DNA from: Bryobacterales bacterium
Lineage (GTDB): Bacteria > Acidobacteriota > Terriglobia > Bryobacterales > Bryobacteraceae
Reading direction: 5' to 3'
DNA: 48,252 nucleotides
Assembly (NCBI GenBank): GCA_003166865.1
Contig: PMUP01000067.1
Location: forward strand, 109,114-157,365
This document shows, piece after piece, positions 9,573 through 19,289 of this stretch. The position numbers and the translations under genes are program-made. The first letter of the stretch is position 1. Each line of letters opens with the position of its first letter. The notes under the pieces are model-generated. The model saw only the letters and a list, made by a program, of their open reading frames with translations, ran no database searches and had not been told where the DNA came from.

Positions 9573-11645
9573 TCAGCCAGTCAAGCGGCATTTGATCCAG
9601 CACCGCAAAACCTCGGCGACGCTCCAGGCTTGCGCGATGCAGCCGCGCGGTGTGAAGGGTGGCTCAGCATCGAAAACTTCACTGATGGACCCGATGCATG
9701 CCTCTCTCAAATGCGGCTCGAAGCCGTCCAGGAACTTGCCGGCGCCTTGAAAATCGTCTGGGTAAACCTTGAGCCAGGCGTCGATGAATGGCCCGATCAG
9801 CCAGGCCCACACGGTACCCTGATGATAGGCTGCATCGCGGGCACGAAGGTCGCCATCGTACTTCGGTTTGTAATCCTTGTCATCCGGTGAAAGCGATCGC
9901 AAGCCAACCGGTGTCAGAAGTTTGGCGCGCGCCACTTCGACCACCGCCGGCCAGCGCGTCTCATCGAGAATCGGATACTTCAACGAAAGGGCCAAGAGTT
10001 GATTGGGGCGGCAAGCCGGATCGTCTCCACCCGGCCCATCGATCACATCAAACAGATGCTTCCCTGGCTCATACCAGAATCGTGCGTTGAACGATTGGCG
10101 CGCTTGTTGAGCGCAGGCACCCACGCGAGCGGATTTTTCGGACTCATTTTCAGCGGCCAGCCAGCCTTCCAACAGCTTCAATGCGTTGTACCACAGCGCA
10201 TTGATTTCGACGGCTTTGCCCCGCCGCGGCGTCACTACCCAATCGTCAACCTTGGCATCCATCCAGGTAAGCGCGTAGCCTTCGGCGCCTTGCTTCAATA
10301 ACCCATCGCGCGAATCGACGCCAATGCCAAAGCCTGTGCCACGCATGTGCCACTCGAAAATGTCGAGCAGCTTGGGAAGCGCCATCCGCAGAACCGATTG
10401 GTCGCCACTTACAGCAGTGTAGCGATCGATCGCGTGGAAAAACCAGAGCGTCGCGTCGGCCGTGTGATACAAGCCTTCCGTTTGCCGTTCCGGGAAGAGA
10501 TTCGGGATCAGTCCGTCGCGCACGTAATGGGCGAAGGTCCGAAGAATCCACGCGGCCTCGGCGTAACGGCCGGTGGAAAGCGTCAGGCCTTCCAGCGAGA
10601 TCATGGTGTCGCGGCCCCAGTCCGTGAACCAGTGGTAGCCGGCGATCACTGTGCGAATTTGGTCGCCCACCGCGCGGGCCCGAGTGGCATCATCGGTTCT
10701 GCCGGCGGGCCTGATCAAGAATTGATCCGCCGCCCAAACCAGCTCGGTGAGGGTCGGGTTGTTTGCGGCCAGGCTGTCAACCTCCTTGTTCAATTTACTC
10801 GAGGCGGCCAGAAGGATGCGGCGCTTCCTTTCACACTCCGAGTCCACGGCCAGAGCCGGAGTCAGCGCGCGCATGTTCTCCCAGGACTCAGAAGAAGCGA
10901 TCAGCGTCGCGTCGCAGCCCTTTTTTAGATCGACGTGGAAGAACCCGGGACTCCAGAGATCGCCTTGCGCCGGATAGCCGCGACGCTCCTCGATGCTGTA
11001 GGTCACGTGTTCGATGCGAATGCGGTCCACGGTTAGCGCCGCGTTCTGTCCATCCAAGAGCAGCCGCAGCGGCGGCAGTTCGGTTCCCGGCGAAACTTCG
11101 TAGCGATTCTGGCCCACGGTCAGCGTGTAGGAAGATTCCAGCTCGGCACTGACCGCTGTTTCGTGGGGCCGGAAGTGAATCGACGGCCGCAGCACCAGCC
11201 GCACGCTGTCGTCGCCGGAGAGCAGTGAATAATTGACGAACGCCGTGTTTTGGCCATGCGGCAACACCAGTCTCTTCTCGATCGTGATGCTTCCGATTTC
11301 GAAGCGCCACACGGGCGAACCCGCATCCAATCGAAATTCGCTCAAATATTCCATGGCGTCGAGCTTCACCGGATCTCCGGCTCGCACCTCGCCGCTTAAT
11401 TGCACGAATCGGCCGTCGGGAAGCTCGAGGCACTCGCCCAGTTCGTTCAGCATCATGACGCGGCCGAAGGGCGCGGGCAGCGCGGCGACGAGGTAGCCGT
11501 GATAGCGGCGCGTGATTACTCCCGACAATGTGCCGGACGCATATCCTCCCAAGCCATTCGTCACCAGCCATTCGCAGTTGAGGCCAGCCTCTGGACTGCG
11601 GCCGTCTTTGCCCGGCCAGGGCATGCGGATCACCAGGTCAGTCAT
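9573..11645 (-). CDS. Amylo-alpha-1,6-glucosidase (glycogen debranching enzyme, GDE_C type)
   Basis: A 690-residue cytoplasmic enzyme that removes alpha-1,6 branch glucose from glycogen-like glucans. The N-terminal domain starts with CEWLVTNGLGGYASGTLSG and RRYHGYLVAALP, typical of the bacterial/archaeal GDE N-domain. The C-terminal (alpha/alpha)6 domain shows WFTDWGRDTMISLEGLTL, GLYHTADATLWFFHAIDRY, ALTWMDAK and YHQGTVWAWLIGPF. The frame is open to 11792, but the ATG at 11645 overlaps the treZ stop (ATGA), has AAGGA just upstream and starts at the normal family N-terminus. It is the last gene of the glgX-treZ operon and a second, mechanistically different debrancher beside the GlgX/TreX-type enzyme. 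Confidence 0.93.
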   Translation of the reverse strand: MTDLVIRMPWPGKDGRSPEAGLNCEWLVTNGLGGYASGTLSGVITRRYHGYLVAALPAPFGRVMMLNELGECLELPDGRFVQLSGEVRAGDPVKLDAMEYLSEFRLDAGSPVWRFEIGSITIEKRLVLPHGQNTAFVNYSLLSGDDSVRLVLRPSIHFRPHETAVSAELESSYTLTVGQNRYEVSPGTELPPLRLLLDGQNAALTVDRIRIEHVTYSIEERRGYPAQGDLWSPGFFHVDLKKGCDATLIASSESWENMRALTPALAVDSECERKRRILLAASSKLNKEVDSLAANNPTLTELVWAADQFLIRPAGRTDDATRARAVGDQIRTVIAGYHWFTDWGRDTMISLEGLTLSTGRYAEAAWILRTFAHYVRDGLIPNLFPERQTEGLYHTADATLWFFHAIDRYTAVSGDQSVLRMALPKLLDIFEWHMRGTGFGIGVDSRDGLLKQGAEGYALTWMDAKVDDWVVTPRRGKAVEINALWYNALKLLEGWLAAENESEKSARVGACAQQARQSFNARFWYEPGKHLFDVIDGPGGDDPACRPNQLLALSLKYPILDETRWPAVVEVARAKLLTPVGLRSLSPDDKDYKPKYDGDLRARDAAYHQGTVWAWLIGPFIDAWLKVYPDDFQGAGKFLDGFEPHLREACIGSISEVFDAEPPFTPRGCIAQAWSVAEVLRCWIKCRLTG

Positions 11646-13549
11646 ACTTTCCTTGAAGCGGGCCTTGGATCGGGCTTCAGTAATGCGGCTGCGTGGCCGG
11701 GAATCTTCCAGTTCTCTTCGGAGTTGAGCGGCGGAGTCCCATTGCCGCCATACTGGGGATCTTCGCTCGACCACTGTGTGGTCCATTCGCAATCGGACGG
11801 TGGAGCGAGCAGTGGCTCCGGCGCTGGATCGACATGCAGATCGATTCCGAGGTTGACAATCAACAACCGGTCATCTCCATCATCGCCGAAAAAGCGCAGC
11901 ACAAAGGCTTCTGGAGAGAGCACCGCGCCGTCCACACCGTGCCGCCTTTGCGCACCAGACATTTGCGCACTAAACATGGGTTCTTCACGGCGCAGCTTCA
12001 GCAAGTCGCGGTGCAGATCGTAGATCTCGCGATGAGTCTCGCGCTCGGAATGATCTAGCTTGCAGCGTTCGAAGGTGGCGGGATCACCGGGATCGGCAAA
12101 GCGTCGCTGCATTTCAGGCGTCGCCAGGCCGGGGAATTGCGCGAGAAACTTGGCGCGGCCCTGGCGAACTTGTTTGGCGAGATCGGGACCATGATCGGCG
12201 AAGAACAGGAACGGGCTCGACGCGCCGAATTCCTGTCCTTGAAACAGCATGGGAGTGCCGGGCGCAAGGAGCATCAGAGCAGTCATGGCGCGCAGTTTGC
12301 CGGGCGAAGTCAGCTTCTGACAGCGCTCGCCATACGCGGAGTTGGCTATTTGATCGTGGTTCTGGATGAAGGTGACCAGGGCAGCGGGATTGAGGTCGAG
12401 CCCCGGAGTGCCCCGTGGTTTCTTCTGCCACTTGTAGCGCTGGCCTTGATAAAGGAAGCCGTACTTCACCGATGAAATGAACTCTTGCGGCGTCCCCAAA
12501 TAGTCGGTGTAGTAGGCTTCGTTGCGGCCGGTGAGAGCCACCATTGCAGTGTGATGGAAATCGTCATTCCACAGGGCGTCCAATCCGTACCCGCCTTCAT
12601 CCGGAGGCTTCACAAGCTTCACCTGCTGCGGTTCATTTTCGGCGACGAGGATCACCTCGCGCGGGGTGGCATGTTTGCGAGCTTCGCGGGCCATCGCGCC
12701 CAGGATGTGATCTTTGGAGCTGTCGTGGATATCTTGCGTGGCATCCAGCCGGAGACCATCCAGATGGAACTCGTCGACCCAATAACAGGCGTTCGCGATG
12801 CAGAATTCGCGGACTGGGCCGGAATGGTCGCCATCATAATTGATGGCCGGGCCCCAGTCGGTGTTGACTTGGCTGGAAAAGTATTGCGGGGCAAATTTTG
12901 GGAGGTAGTTGCCGTCCGGGCCGAGATGATTGTAGACCACGTCCAGGATCACACCCAGGCCGAGCGAATGCGCTCGATCGACGAAGCGGCGAAAGTCGTC
13001 GGGTGATCCATAGAGATGCGAAGGCGCAAACCACTGCACGCCGTCATAGCCCCAGCCGAATCGGCCTGGAAATTCAGCGACCGGCATTATTTCCAAAACG
13101 GTGACGCCGGTTTCGGCAAGAGACGGCAGTTGTTCCTGGGCGGCGGACCAAGTGCCTGGCTTGGTGAAGGTGCCGATGTGCATCTCGTAAATCACTTGCC
13201 GCGGGAGCGCCACACCGCGCCAATTCCGGTCAGTCCATGCGAAGGCAGCGGCATCGACAACTTCCGACCAACCGTGCGGGCCCTCTGGCTGGAAACGAGA
13301 CGCGGGATCGGGAGCGACCTCGCCGCCATCGAGCTTGTATCGATAACGAGACCCAACTCGCGCGCTTGGCGCCAAGCCGGAGAAATAACCCGAGTCTTCC
13401 GCTTGGAGCGGAACGATGTCGCCGCTGTGCAACACTACTTCTACTGCTTTTCTTGCTGGCGCCCAGACGCGAAAGTGAACGCCGGCGCCCGTGACTTCGG
13501 CGCCAACCGGAAACAGTCTGGCCGGGAAGCGTCTGGTGTGCGATTTCAC
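11642..13549 (-). CDS. treZ: Malto-oligosyltrehalose trehalohydrolase
   Basis: A 635-residue GH13 enzyme that cuts the alpha-1,4 bond next to the terminal trehalose unit of maltooligosyltrehalose and releases trehalose. It has an N-terminal beta-sandwich ([14 protein letters not shown]), then the (beta/alpha)8 barrel with [42 protein letters not shown], the nucleophile Asp269 in [10 protein letters not shown], acid/base Glu304 in LVAEN and Asp399 in [11 protein letters not shown]. The FGWGYDGV and GPDGNYL segments set it apart from branching enzyme GlgB. The start is GTG at 13549, overlapping the TGA of the glgX/treX gene (GTGA), and its own stop overlaps the next start (ATGA). Its usual partner TreY is not in the window. 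Confidence 0.93.
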   Translation of the reverse strand: MKSHTRRFPARLFPVGAEVTGAGVHFRVWAPARKAVEVVLHSGDIVPLQAEDSGYFSGLAPSARVGSRYRYKLDGGEVAPDPASRFQPEGPHGWSEVVDAAAFAWTDRNWRGVALPRQVIYEMHIGTFTKPGTWSAAQEQLPSLAETGVTVLEIMPVAEFPGRFGWGYDGVQWFAPSHLYGSPDDFRRFVDRAHSLGLGVILDVVYNHLGPDGNYLPKFAPQYFSSQVNTDWGPAINYDGDHSGPVREFCIANACYWVDEFHLDGLRLDATQDIHDSSKDHILGAMAREARKHATPREVILVAENEPQQVKLVKPPDEGGYGLDALWNDDFHHTAMVALTGRNEAYYTDYLGTPQEFISSVKYGFLYQGQRYKWQKKPRGTPGLDLNPAALVTFIQNHDQIANSAYGERCQKLTSPGKLRAMTALMLLAPGTPMLFQGQEFGASSPFLFFADHGPDLAKQVRQGRAKFLAQFPGLATPEMQRRFADPGDPATFERCKLDHSERETHREIYDLHRDLLKLRREEPMFSAQMSGAQRRHGVDGAVLSPEAFVLRFFGDDGDDRLLIVNLGIDLHVDPAPEPLLAPPSDCEWTTQWSSEDPQYGGNGTPPLNSEENWKIPGHAAALLKPDPRPASRKV

Positions 13550-15714
13550 TGGCGTTCCGTGGTCAGCAAACGGGAAACGCTGGGCGGCTTGGGTTCGCGG
13601 CAGACCACCAGCGAAAGGGGCGCCAAGTCAATGGCCGTTCCCGTATCGGCGAAGCGAGTGTTGGCTTCGAGCGCTGGATCGTTGGTATCGATGACGATCT
13701 CCCATTTCTCGGCTTCAGGCGGTTTGGGGACAAAGAACTGTATCGGCTCATGATGGCAATTAAGCATGATGAGAAACGTGTCGTCCTTAATGGGCTCGCC
13801 GGCCTCATCCACTTCGCCGATGGTTTCGCCGTTGAGCAGCATACCGAGGCAGCGCACCCACCCAAGGTCCCATTCTTCATCTGTCATCTCCTGCCCATCC
13901 GGACGCAGCCAGACGATGTCCTTTTCTTCGGTGCCGCGAATCGCCCGGCCCTGATAGAACTTGCGGCGGTGCAGGCTGGGATGGTCGCGGCGCATCTGGA
14001 TCAGCTTTTGCGTGAATTCCAGAAGCGCGATCTTGCGGTCGTCGAGACCCCAATCCACCCAGGTAGTTTCGTTGTCCTGGCAGTAGGCGTTGTTATTGCC
14101 GTTCTGCGTGCGGCTGATTTCGTCGCCTCCAAGAATCATAGGCACGCCCTGGGAGAGCAGCAGCGTCGCGATAAAGTTCCGCTTCTGCCGTTCACGTCGT
14201 TCTATAATCCCCGGATCATCGGTGGGGCCTTCGACGCCCATGTTCCAGGAGTAATTGTCGTTCGTTCCGTCGGCACTTCCTTCCCCGTTGGCCTCGTTAT
14301 GTTTGTCGTTATAGCTGACCAGGTCATGCAAGGTGAACCCGTCGTGGGCCGTCACGAAATTGATGCTGGCGGAGGGACGGCGGCCGTCGCGATCGTATAG
14401 ATCGCTGGAACCGGTGAGTCGATAGCCGAGATCGGACAACTGCCCGTCGTCGCTCTTCCAATAGCGGCGGACGTTGTCGCGGTAGCGTCCGTTCCACTCG
14501 GCCCAGCCGGCCGGGAAATTGCCGACCTGGTAGCCGCCGTCGCCCACGTCCCAGGGCTCCGCGATCAGCTTCGCTTGGGAGATCGCCGGATCCTGGTGAA
14601 TGATATCGAAGAAGGCCGACAGGCGATCCACATCGTGCAGCTCGCGCGCCAGAGTGGACGCTAGATCGAAGCGGAAGCCGTCCACGTGCATTTCTTCGAT
14701 CCAATAGCGCAGGCTATCCATGATCAGCTTGAGTACTTGCGGATGCCGGGCGTTCAAGCTGTTCCCGGTGCCGGTGTAATCCATGTAGTAGCGCGGCTGG
14801 TCGCCAACCAGGCGATAGTAAGTGGAGTTGTCCACTCCACGAAAGCTCAGCATCGGGCCCATGTGATTGCCTTCCGCCGTGTGATTGTAGACCACGTCGA
14901 GAATTACTTCGATGCCTTCGCGGTGAAAGGTCTTCACCATGGTTTTGAATTCGGCCACCTGGCCGCCGAGATCGCCGGAGCCGGAATATCGGGCGTCCGG
15001 ACTGAAGAAATTCGTGGTGTTGTAGCCCCAATAATTGCTGAGTCCCTTCTCGGTAAGATGCTTGTCGTTAAGAAACGCATGCACCGGCATGAGTTCGACG
15101 GCGGTGACGCCGAGCCGCTTCAGATATTGAACGGAGGGCTTAGCCGCTAGGCCCGCATAGGTGCCTCGGAGCGCTTCGGGGACCTCGACATGCCGTTTTG
15201 TGAAACCTTTGACGTGCAGCTCGTAGATGATGGAGTCGCTGAGCGGGAGACCCAGCGGCCGGTCCTCTTCCCAGTCGAAATAGGGGTTGACGACCACGCA
15301 CTTTTGCATGCCCGCGGCGTCGTCGCCTTCATCGAACGACAGGTCCGCATCTCCGTTGCCGGGCTGATAGGGAAAAATCGACGAGGACCAATCCACCTGG
15401 CCCGCCAGCGCTTTCGCGTAGGGATCGATCAGGAGCTTTTTCGAATTGAATCGGAGGCCATCGTTGGGCTGGAAAGGTCCATGCACGCGATATCCGTACA
15501 ATTGGCCCGGTTGCAATCCGTGAATGTAGCCGTGCCATACGTACGTGGTTCGCTCAGGCAGCCGGATCCGCGCCGTTTCCGGAGCATTCGGCTGATCGAA
15601 AAGGCACAGCTCTACCCACTCGGCGTGTTCGGAATAAATGGCAAAATTGGTTCCGGCTCCATCCCAGGTCGCCCCCAGCGGATGGGCGCGTCCAGGCAAC
15701 ATCTTCGGTGACAT
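13546..15714 (-). CDS. glgX: Glycogen/maltooligosaccharide debranching enzyme GlgX/TreX
   Basis: A 722-residue GH13 isoamylase-type debrancher that hydrolyses alpha-1,6 branches of glycogen in the cytoplasm. The N-terminal CBM48 region has [19 protein letters not shown] and the [20 protein letters not shown] block. The catalytic barrel shows [29 protein letters not shown], nucleophile Asp350 in [12 protein letters not shown], Glu386 in LIAEPWD and Asp458 in [10 protein letters not shown]. Length fits GlgX/TreX. It is the first gene of the operon leading to treZ and the amylo-1,6-glucosidase, so a TreX role (feeding debranched maltodextrins to the trehalose route) is likely. No strong ribosome site precedes the ATG; an AT-rich possible promoter lies 30-50 bases upstream. 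Confidence 0.94.
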   Translation of the reverse strand: MSPKMLPGRAHPLGATWDGAGTNFAIYSEHAEWVELCLFDQPNAPETARIRLPERTTYVWHGYIHGLQPGQLYGYRVHGPFQPNDGLRFNSKKLLIDPYAKALAGQVDWSSSIFPYQPGNGDADLSFDEGDDAAGMQKCVVVNPYFDWEEDRPLGLPLSDSIIYELHVKGFTKRHVEVPEALRGTYAGLAAKPSVQYLKRLGVTAVELMPVHAFLNDKHLTEKGLSNYWGYNTTNFFSPDARYSGSGDLGGQVAEFKTMVKTFHREGIEVILDVVYNHTAEGNHMGPMLSFRGVDNSTYYRLVGDQPRYYMDYTGTGNSLNARHPQVLKLIMDSLRYWIEEMHVDGFRFDLASTLARELHDVDRLSAFFDIIHQDPAISQAKLIAEPWDVGDGGYQVGNFPAGWAEWNGRYRDNVRRYWKSDDGQLSDLGYRLTGSSDLYDRDGRRPSASINFVTAHDGFTLHDLVSYNDKHNEANGEGSADGTNDNYSWNMGVEGPTDDPGIIERRERQKRNFIATLLLSQGVPMILGGDEISRTQNGNNNAYCQDNETTWVDWGLDDRKIALLEFTQKLIQMRRDHPSLHRRKFYQGRAIRGTEEKDIVWLRPDGQEMTDEEWDLGWVRCLGMLLNGETIGEVDEAGEPIKDDTFLIMLNCHHEPIQFFVPKPPEAEKWEIVIDTNDPALEANTRFADTGTAIDLAPLSLVVCREPKPPSVSRLLTTERQ

Positions 15715-15744
15715 ATCCGAACGGTAGACGCCGAAAGATGCCGA

Positions 15745-15762
15745 CTTATAACAAATTTATAA
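15745..15762 (-). promoter_or_regulatory. AT-rich candidate promoter element before glgX
   Basis: Read on the minus strand the segment contains TTATAA twice (TTATAAATTTGTTATAAG), an AT-rich island in a GC-rich background, 30-50 bases upstream of the glgX/treX start. It could supply a -10 element, but no convincing -35 box is visible at the right distance. Confidence 0.3.
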
Positions 15763-15767
15763 CCTGA

Positions 15768-16118
15768 TCACTGCGGCAGCGTGAATTGAAACGTAGCTCC
15801 ATTGCCACACTCGGAGTCCACCCGGATCGCTCCGCCATGTTGTTCGACGATTCACTTGCGAACGGCGAAACCCATCCCGGCGCCCGGAAACTCACCGGCA
15901 ATATGGCGGACGAATTCCCGCCGGTCCGCATCGCTATGCTGCTCAAGCCGGCGTTCGAGCAATTGTGTGTAACTCTTCACCATGCGAAGCGGGTCGCGCA
16001 AGTCATGTGATACGGCGTAAGCAAATTGACGCAGCTCATCGCAATGGAGGATTTTCTCATCGCGGAGGCGATCCCGCACCTCTTCGGCCTCTGCCAGCAG
16101 TTTCTCCGCATCGCTCAT
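15768..16118 (-). pseudogene. Decayed histidine kinase (internal deletion and in-frame stop)
   Basis: The start at 16118 has GGAGG just upstream and opens with a helical linker ([20 protein letters not shown]) followed by a HisKA dimerisation helix with the phospho-acceptor His38 in [13 protein letters not shown]. After FVRHIA the sequence jumps directly to [12 protein letters not shown], which is the G2 box of an HATPase domain: the N box, G1 box and about 100-150 residues between are missing. A TGA follows VRK, and the same frame then continues IVEQHGGAIRVDSECGNGATFQFTLPQ, the normal end of a kinase. The TGA stands where family members commonly have Arg, consistent with CGA to TGA. The product could neither bind ATP nor be complete. 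It lies upstream of the glycogen operon on the same strand. Confidence 0.75.
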
Positions 16119-16308
16119 ACCGCCTCCGGTTACGATGTAGAACGGCGAAACCAACAGCGTTCCGGTGATCATGTTGACGTCCTCGGCATCGCCAGCCGAT
16201 CGCGCGGCGGCCATGGATTTCGGGGCGATCCTCTCCTTGCAGAAATCTTCGGATTTGAACGAACTGCTGAACCTCGGAACGATCGTGGAAGAGGTTCTCG
16301 CCCGTGCC

Positions 16309-16332
16309 GAGCCGCGACCATAAGGGAGCCGG
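16309..16332 (+). repeat. Dispersed repeat-like 24-mer, copy 1
   Basis: The segment GAGCCGCGACCATAAGGGAG plus four bases matches a stretch at 45845-45868 at 18 of 24 positions, four of the six differences being transitions. It lies in the 293-base stretch between the decayed kinase and the Mla operon, where I see no gene. I recall similar short elements being dispersed in acidobacterial genomes, but only these two copies can be seen here. Confidence 0.4.
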
Positions 16333-16450
16333 TTTGCCCCAAAGCGTGTAGGAATTGCGGATCCTCGCATTCCTGCCAACGCTAAGTCACTGAAAAACAA
16401 ATGCTTACCATTTGGCCCTTCACAGGCAGACGATTTATGGACGGTTTTGT

Positions 16451-17239
16451 GTGCTCATAGATCTCCTCCAAGCGACGAAGAGTGGAATTGTGTCATTCTT
16501 CGAGTGGTTCGGCGAACTTGGCCTGTTCTGCGGACAAGTAGTTCGAGCCGCCTTCGGTGCTCCATGGGAAGGCCGCGAACTCGTCCGCCAGATGGATTCG
16601 ATCGGGTCTAAGTCCTTTCCATTAGTAGCTCTGGCGGGAGCGGCGACGGGCGTGGTCCTCTCCCTGCAGACTCGTGAGAGCTTAACGCGGTTCGGCGCGA
16701 AAGCCATGCTTCCCGCCGTAATCGTGTTCTCCCTGATCAAGGAAAGCGGCCCGGTCATTACGGGATTGATCGTGAGTGGCCGGGTGGGAGCCGGAATCGG
16801 CGCCGAACTGGGGTCCATGCGGGTTACCGAGCAGATTGATGCGATGGAAGTCTCGGCGGTCAATCCGTATAAGTTTCTGGCATCGACACGAGTCCTGGCG
16901 TGCCTCCTGATGCTCCCCCTCCTGACTCTGGCGGCCGACGCTTCCGGCATCTTCCTCGGATGGATTTCTACCACGCTGTCGCATCCCATGACGCTTCGGC
17001 TCTTTCTGCATAACGGCCTGAGGGATGCAACGCTAAACGATTTTCTCCCGCCCATCTGCAAGACTGCGGTCTTTGGCCTGATTATTGGCTTCGTTTCCTG
17101 TTTTCAAGGGATGCGCACGCGGGGAGGCACCGAAGGAGTAGGGCGGTCCGCGACCAGCTCAGTCGTGCTTTCATCGCTGTTTATTATCCTCGCCGACGTC
17201 ATATTGGTTCGATTCATCCAAGTGGTTTTTCCGTCATGA
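16451..17239 (+). CDS. mlaE: MlaE-type ABC transporter permease
   Basis: An inner-membrane permease of the MlaE/YrbE family, which with the MlaF ATPase and an MCE protein moves phospholipids or other lipids across the envelope. Family signs are [52 protein letters not shown] and the helices of the permease domain; the C-terminal part ends [12 protein letters not shown]. Two starts are possible: TTG at 16412 (275 residues) or GTG at 16451 (262 residues); neither has a strong ribosome site, and the shorter one fits the usual family length. Its stop overlaps the ATPase start (ATGA), and the three genes 16451-19122 form one operon. Confidence 0.92.
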   Translation: MLIDLLQATKSGIVSFFEWFGELGLFCGQVVRAAFGAPWEGRELVRQMDSIGSKSFPLVALAGAATGVVLSLQTRESLTRFGAKAMLPAVIVFSLIKESGPVITGLIVSGRVGAGIGAELGSMRVTEQIDAMEVSAVNPYKFLASTRVLACLLMLPLLTLAADASGIFLGWISTTLSHPMTLRLFLHNGLRDATLNDFLPPICKTAVFGLIIGFVSCFQGMRTRGGTEGVGRSATSSVVLSSLFIILADVILVRFIQVVFPS

Positions 17240-18015
17240 GGGCAGGGAAGACCATGGCCGAACAAGCAAAAAATGGCAAGAACCAGGAGCCCTTGGTAGT
17301 CGGCCGGTTGCATAAATCGTTCGGCTCGCAAAAAGTTCTGAACGGAGTGGATCTCAGCGTGGCGCGCGGCGAGACTGTTGTCGTGCTCGGGCGAAGCGGA
17401 ACGGGCAAGAGCGTTTTGCTAAAGCTCCTCGTGGGTTTGCAGCAGCCGGACTCCGGCTCCATTCGAATTCACGGCCAGGACATCGGAGGTCTCGGAATGG
17501 ACCAATTGAACGAAGTTCGAAAGAAGATTGGATTCTTGTTTCAGCAGGCGGCACTGTATGACTCGCTGACCGTCGAGCAGAATGTTGAGTTTCCCTTAGT
17601 CCGGCACACCACGCTGTCGGACGCCGAGCGCGGGAAAAAAGCGCGCGATTTATTAGCCAGCCTGGGAATGGAGAAAGACTTGAACAAGATGCCGTCCGAC
17701 ATTTCCGGCGGGATGCAAAAGCGGGTGGGCCTGGCTAGGGCCCTGGCGCTCGACCCGGATATTCTGCTCTTCGATGAACCCACCTCGGGGCTGGATCCGA
17801 TTACCGCCGCTGAAATCGGCCAGCTCATTGTGAAACTGAAGAAGGAAAGGAATTTGACATCCGTGGTAGTGACCCACGACGTTCACGGAGCCAAGTCCTT
17901 TGCCGACCGGATGGTCCTGCTGCGCGACGGAAAAGTTGTGATTGACGGAACCTTCGTTCAATTGGAAAAGAGTCCGGATCCGTTCGTCGTTCAATTCCTG
18001 AAAGACGCGGCTTAG
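17236..18015 (+). CDS. mlaF: MlaF-type ABC transporter ATPase
   Basis: A 259-residue ATPase energising the MlaE-type permease. It shows Walker A GRSGTGKS (52-59), Q-loop Gln103 region (FLFQQAALYDSLTVEQN), signature ISGGMQKRV (from 156), Walker B ILLFDEPTSGLDP and the switch His in VVVTHDV. The LYDSLTVEQNVEFPL and SGGMQKR forms are typical of the lipid-transport (Mla/Ttg2A) subgroup rather than of amino-acid importers. The first ATG at 17236 overlaps the permease stop; a second in-frame ATG at 17254 would remove six residues. The MCE gene follows after nine bases. Confidence 0.95.
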   Translation: MRAGKTMAEQAKNGKNQEPLVVGRLHKSFGSQKVLNGVDLSVARGETVVVLGRSGTGKSVLLKLLVGLQQPDSGSIRIHGQDIGGLGMDQLNEVRKKIGFLFQQAALYDSLTVEQNVEFPLVRHTTLSDAERGKKARDLLASLGMEKDLNKMPSDISGGMQKRVGLARALALDPDILLFDEPTSGLDPITAAEIGQLIVKLKKERNLTSVVVTHDVHGAKSFADRMVLLRDGKVVIDGTFVQLEKSPDPFVVQFLKDAA

Positions 18016-18024
18016 GGAGATTTT

Positions 18025-19122
18025 ATGTCGCAAACGTTTCGGCTTGGTTTGTTCATCGTCGCTACCCTGGCGGTCCTGGTTGCCGGAGTCTTCATGATTG
18101 GAAGCAGAGAGTCGATGTTCCAATCCACCTACCGGGTGAAGGCTGATTTCCAGAACGTGGCCGGCCTGGCCGACGGCGCCGACGTGCGGGTGGGAGGACT
18201 GCATGAAGGCACCGTAAAACAGATCCAGCTCCCGAATCGGTCGGATGGCAAGGTAACGGTCAGCATGGATCTTCAGAAGGCGACGCGCGATGTCCTCAAG
18301 AAAGATTCGGTCGCGGCCATCAAGTCCGAAGGCCTGATCGGCGACAAATATGTCGAGATTTCATTCGGAACAGATAGCGCGGCTCAACTGAAGAATGGGG
18401 ACACCATCGCAAGTGAGGCGCCCATCGACATGTCCAACTTGGTCAAGAAGGCGGATCAGCTTCTGGATAGCGCCAAGAGCGGAGTGGCGGACCTGAACGG
18501 GACCGCGAGCAACTTAAAATCGATCAGCGCCAAAGTCGACCAGGGCAAGGGGACCGTAGGCGCGTTGATTAACGACAAAACGGTCTACCAAAAGGTCAAC
18601 GCGGGAGCTACAGCGCTCGCCGAAGACGCGGAAGCTCTCAAGCACAATTTCCTGCTGCGCGGTTTCTTCAAAAACCGGGGCTACGAAGACGCTTCAGACC
18701 TGACGAAAAATGCCATCGCGCATCTCCCGGAGAGCACCCCAATGAAGACCTTCGAGTACGACGGGCGAGAGATCTTCGCAAAGCCCAACGAAGCCAAGCT
18801 CAAGAACGAGAAAACCTTCCAGGAAGCGGGGGACTACTTGCAAGCGAACAAGTTCGGTTTGGCCGCGGTAGTGGTCTCAGTCGGAATGAAAGGTGAAACG
18901 GATAAAGACCGAGTCTTATCCGAGGGCCGCGCAACCGCGATCCGCGATTATCTCGCCAAGAATTTCCGCCTGGACGACACGCGTATCAAAACCATTGGCC
19001 TGGGTAAGACCAACGGAACAGGCGACGGCGGCAAGGCGGAGATCGTGGTGTATTCCGCGGCCAGTTCTGCGGTTGGCCCTGCGGTGGGCCCCGCGGGAAG
19101 CCCGGCGCTCCAAACCAAGTAG
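18025..19122 (+). CDS. MCE-domain (MlaD-type) lipid-transport protein with OmpA-like C-terminus
   Basis: A 365-residue membrane-anchored periplasmic protein. Residues 5-27 form an N-terminal transmembrane anchor, residues about 36-115 an MCE domain (YRVKADFQNVAGLADGADVRVGGLHEGTV, then LIGDKYVEISFG), which binds lipid in the Mla pathway. A helical region follows (about 135-215). The tail (about 240-345) looks like an OmpA-type peptidoglycan-associated domain: FEYDGREIFAKPNEAKL, LSEGRATAIRDYLAKNF, DTRIKTIGLGKTNGTGD and AEIVVY. The last 20 residues are Ala/Gly/Pro-rich. GGGAGA lies four bases upstream of the ATG. The MCE plus OmpA arrangement suggests that the lipid shuttle is fixed to the cell wall, which is inference. 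Confidence 0.88.
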   Translation: MSQTFRLGLFIVATLAVLVAGVFMIGSRESMFQSTYRVKADFQNVAGLADGADVRVGGLHEGTVKQIQLPNRSDGKVTVSMDLQKATRDVLKKDSVAAIKSEGLIGDKYVEISFGTDSAAQLKNGDTIASEAPIDMSNLVKKADQLLDSAKSGVADLNGTASNLKSISAKVDQGKGTVGALINDKTVYQKVNAGATALAEDAEALKHNFLLRGFFKNRGYEDASDLTKNAIAHLPESTPMKTFEYDGREIFAKPNEAKLKNEKTFQEAGDYLQANKFGLAAVVVSVGMKGETDKDRVLSEGRATAIRDYLAKNFRLDDTRIKTIGLGKTNGTGDGGKAEIVVYSAASSAVGPAVGPAGSPALQTK

Positions 19123-19247
19123 GCCCTCTATTTCACCTCAGGCGTCCATGCAATTCTAACTACCCCCGGACGTCCGCCGAGCGTGTGAACAATTTCGGGC
19201 ACTTCGTTTGCCCCCTGGCGCGGCGCCGGCAGCCGATGAATCCCACA

Positions 19248-19263
19248 GGCGGCCAAAGCCGCC
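19248..19263. terminator. GC hairpin between convergent genes
   Basis: GGCGGC-CAAA-GCCGCC forms a perfect six-pair stem with a four-base loop between the ends of the MCE gene (plus strand) and the receiver remnant (minus strand). No T-run follows on either strand, so it is only a possible bidirectional terminator. Confidence 0.4.
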
Positions 19264-19289
19264 AGTCTCGTTGTAGGCACGGGCGCCGA

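Noticed and set aside
15854-15856. TGA in the kinase remnant as a selenocysteine codon
   Set aside because: The position corresponds to Arg in kinases, no SECIS-like hairpin was seen and the ATP-binding domain is mostly deleted.
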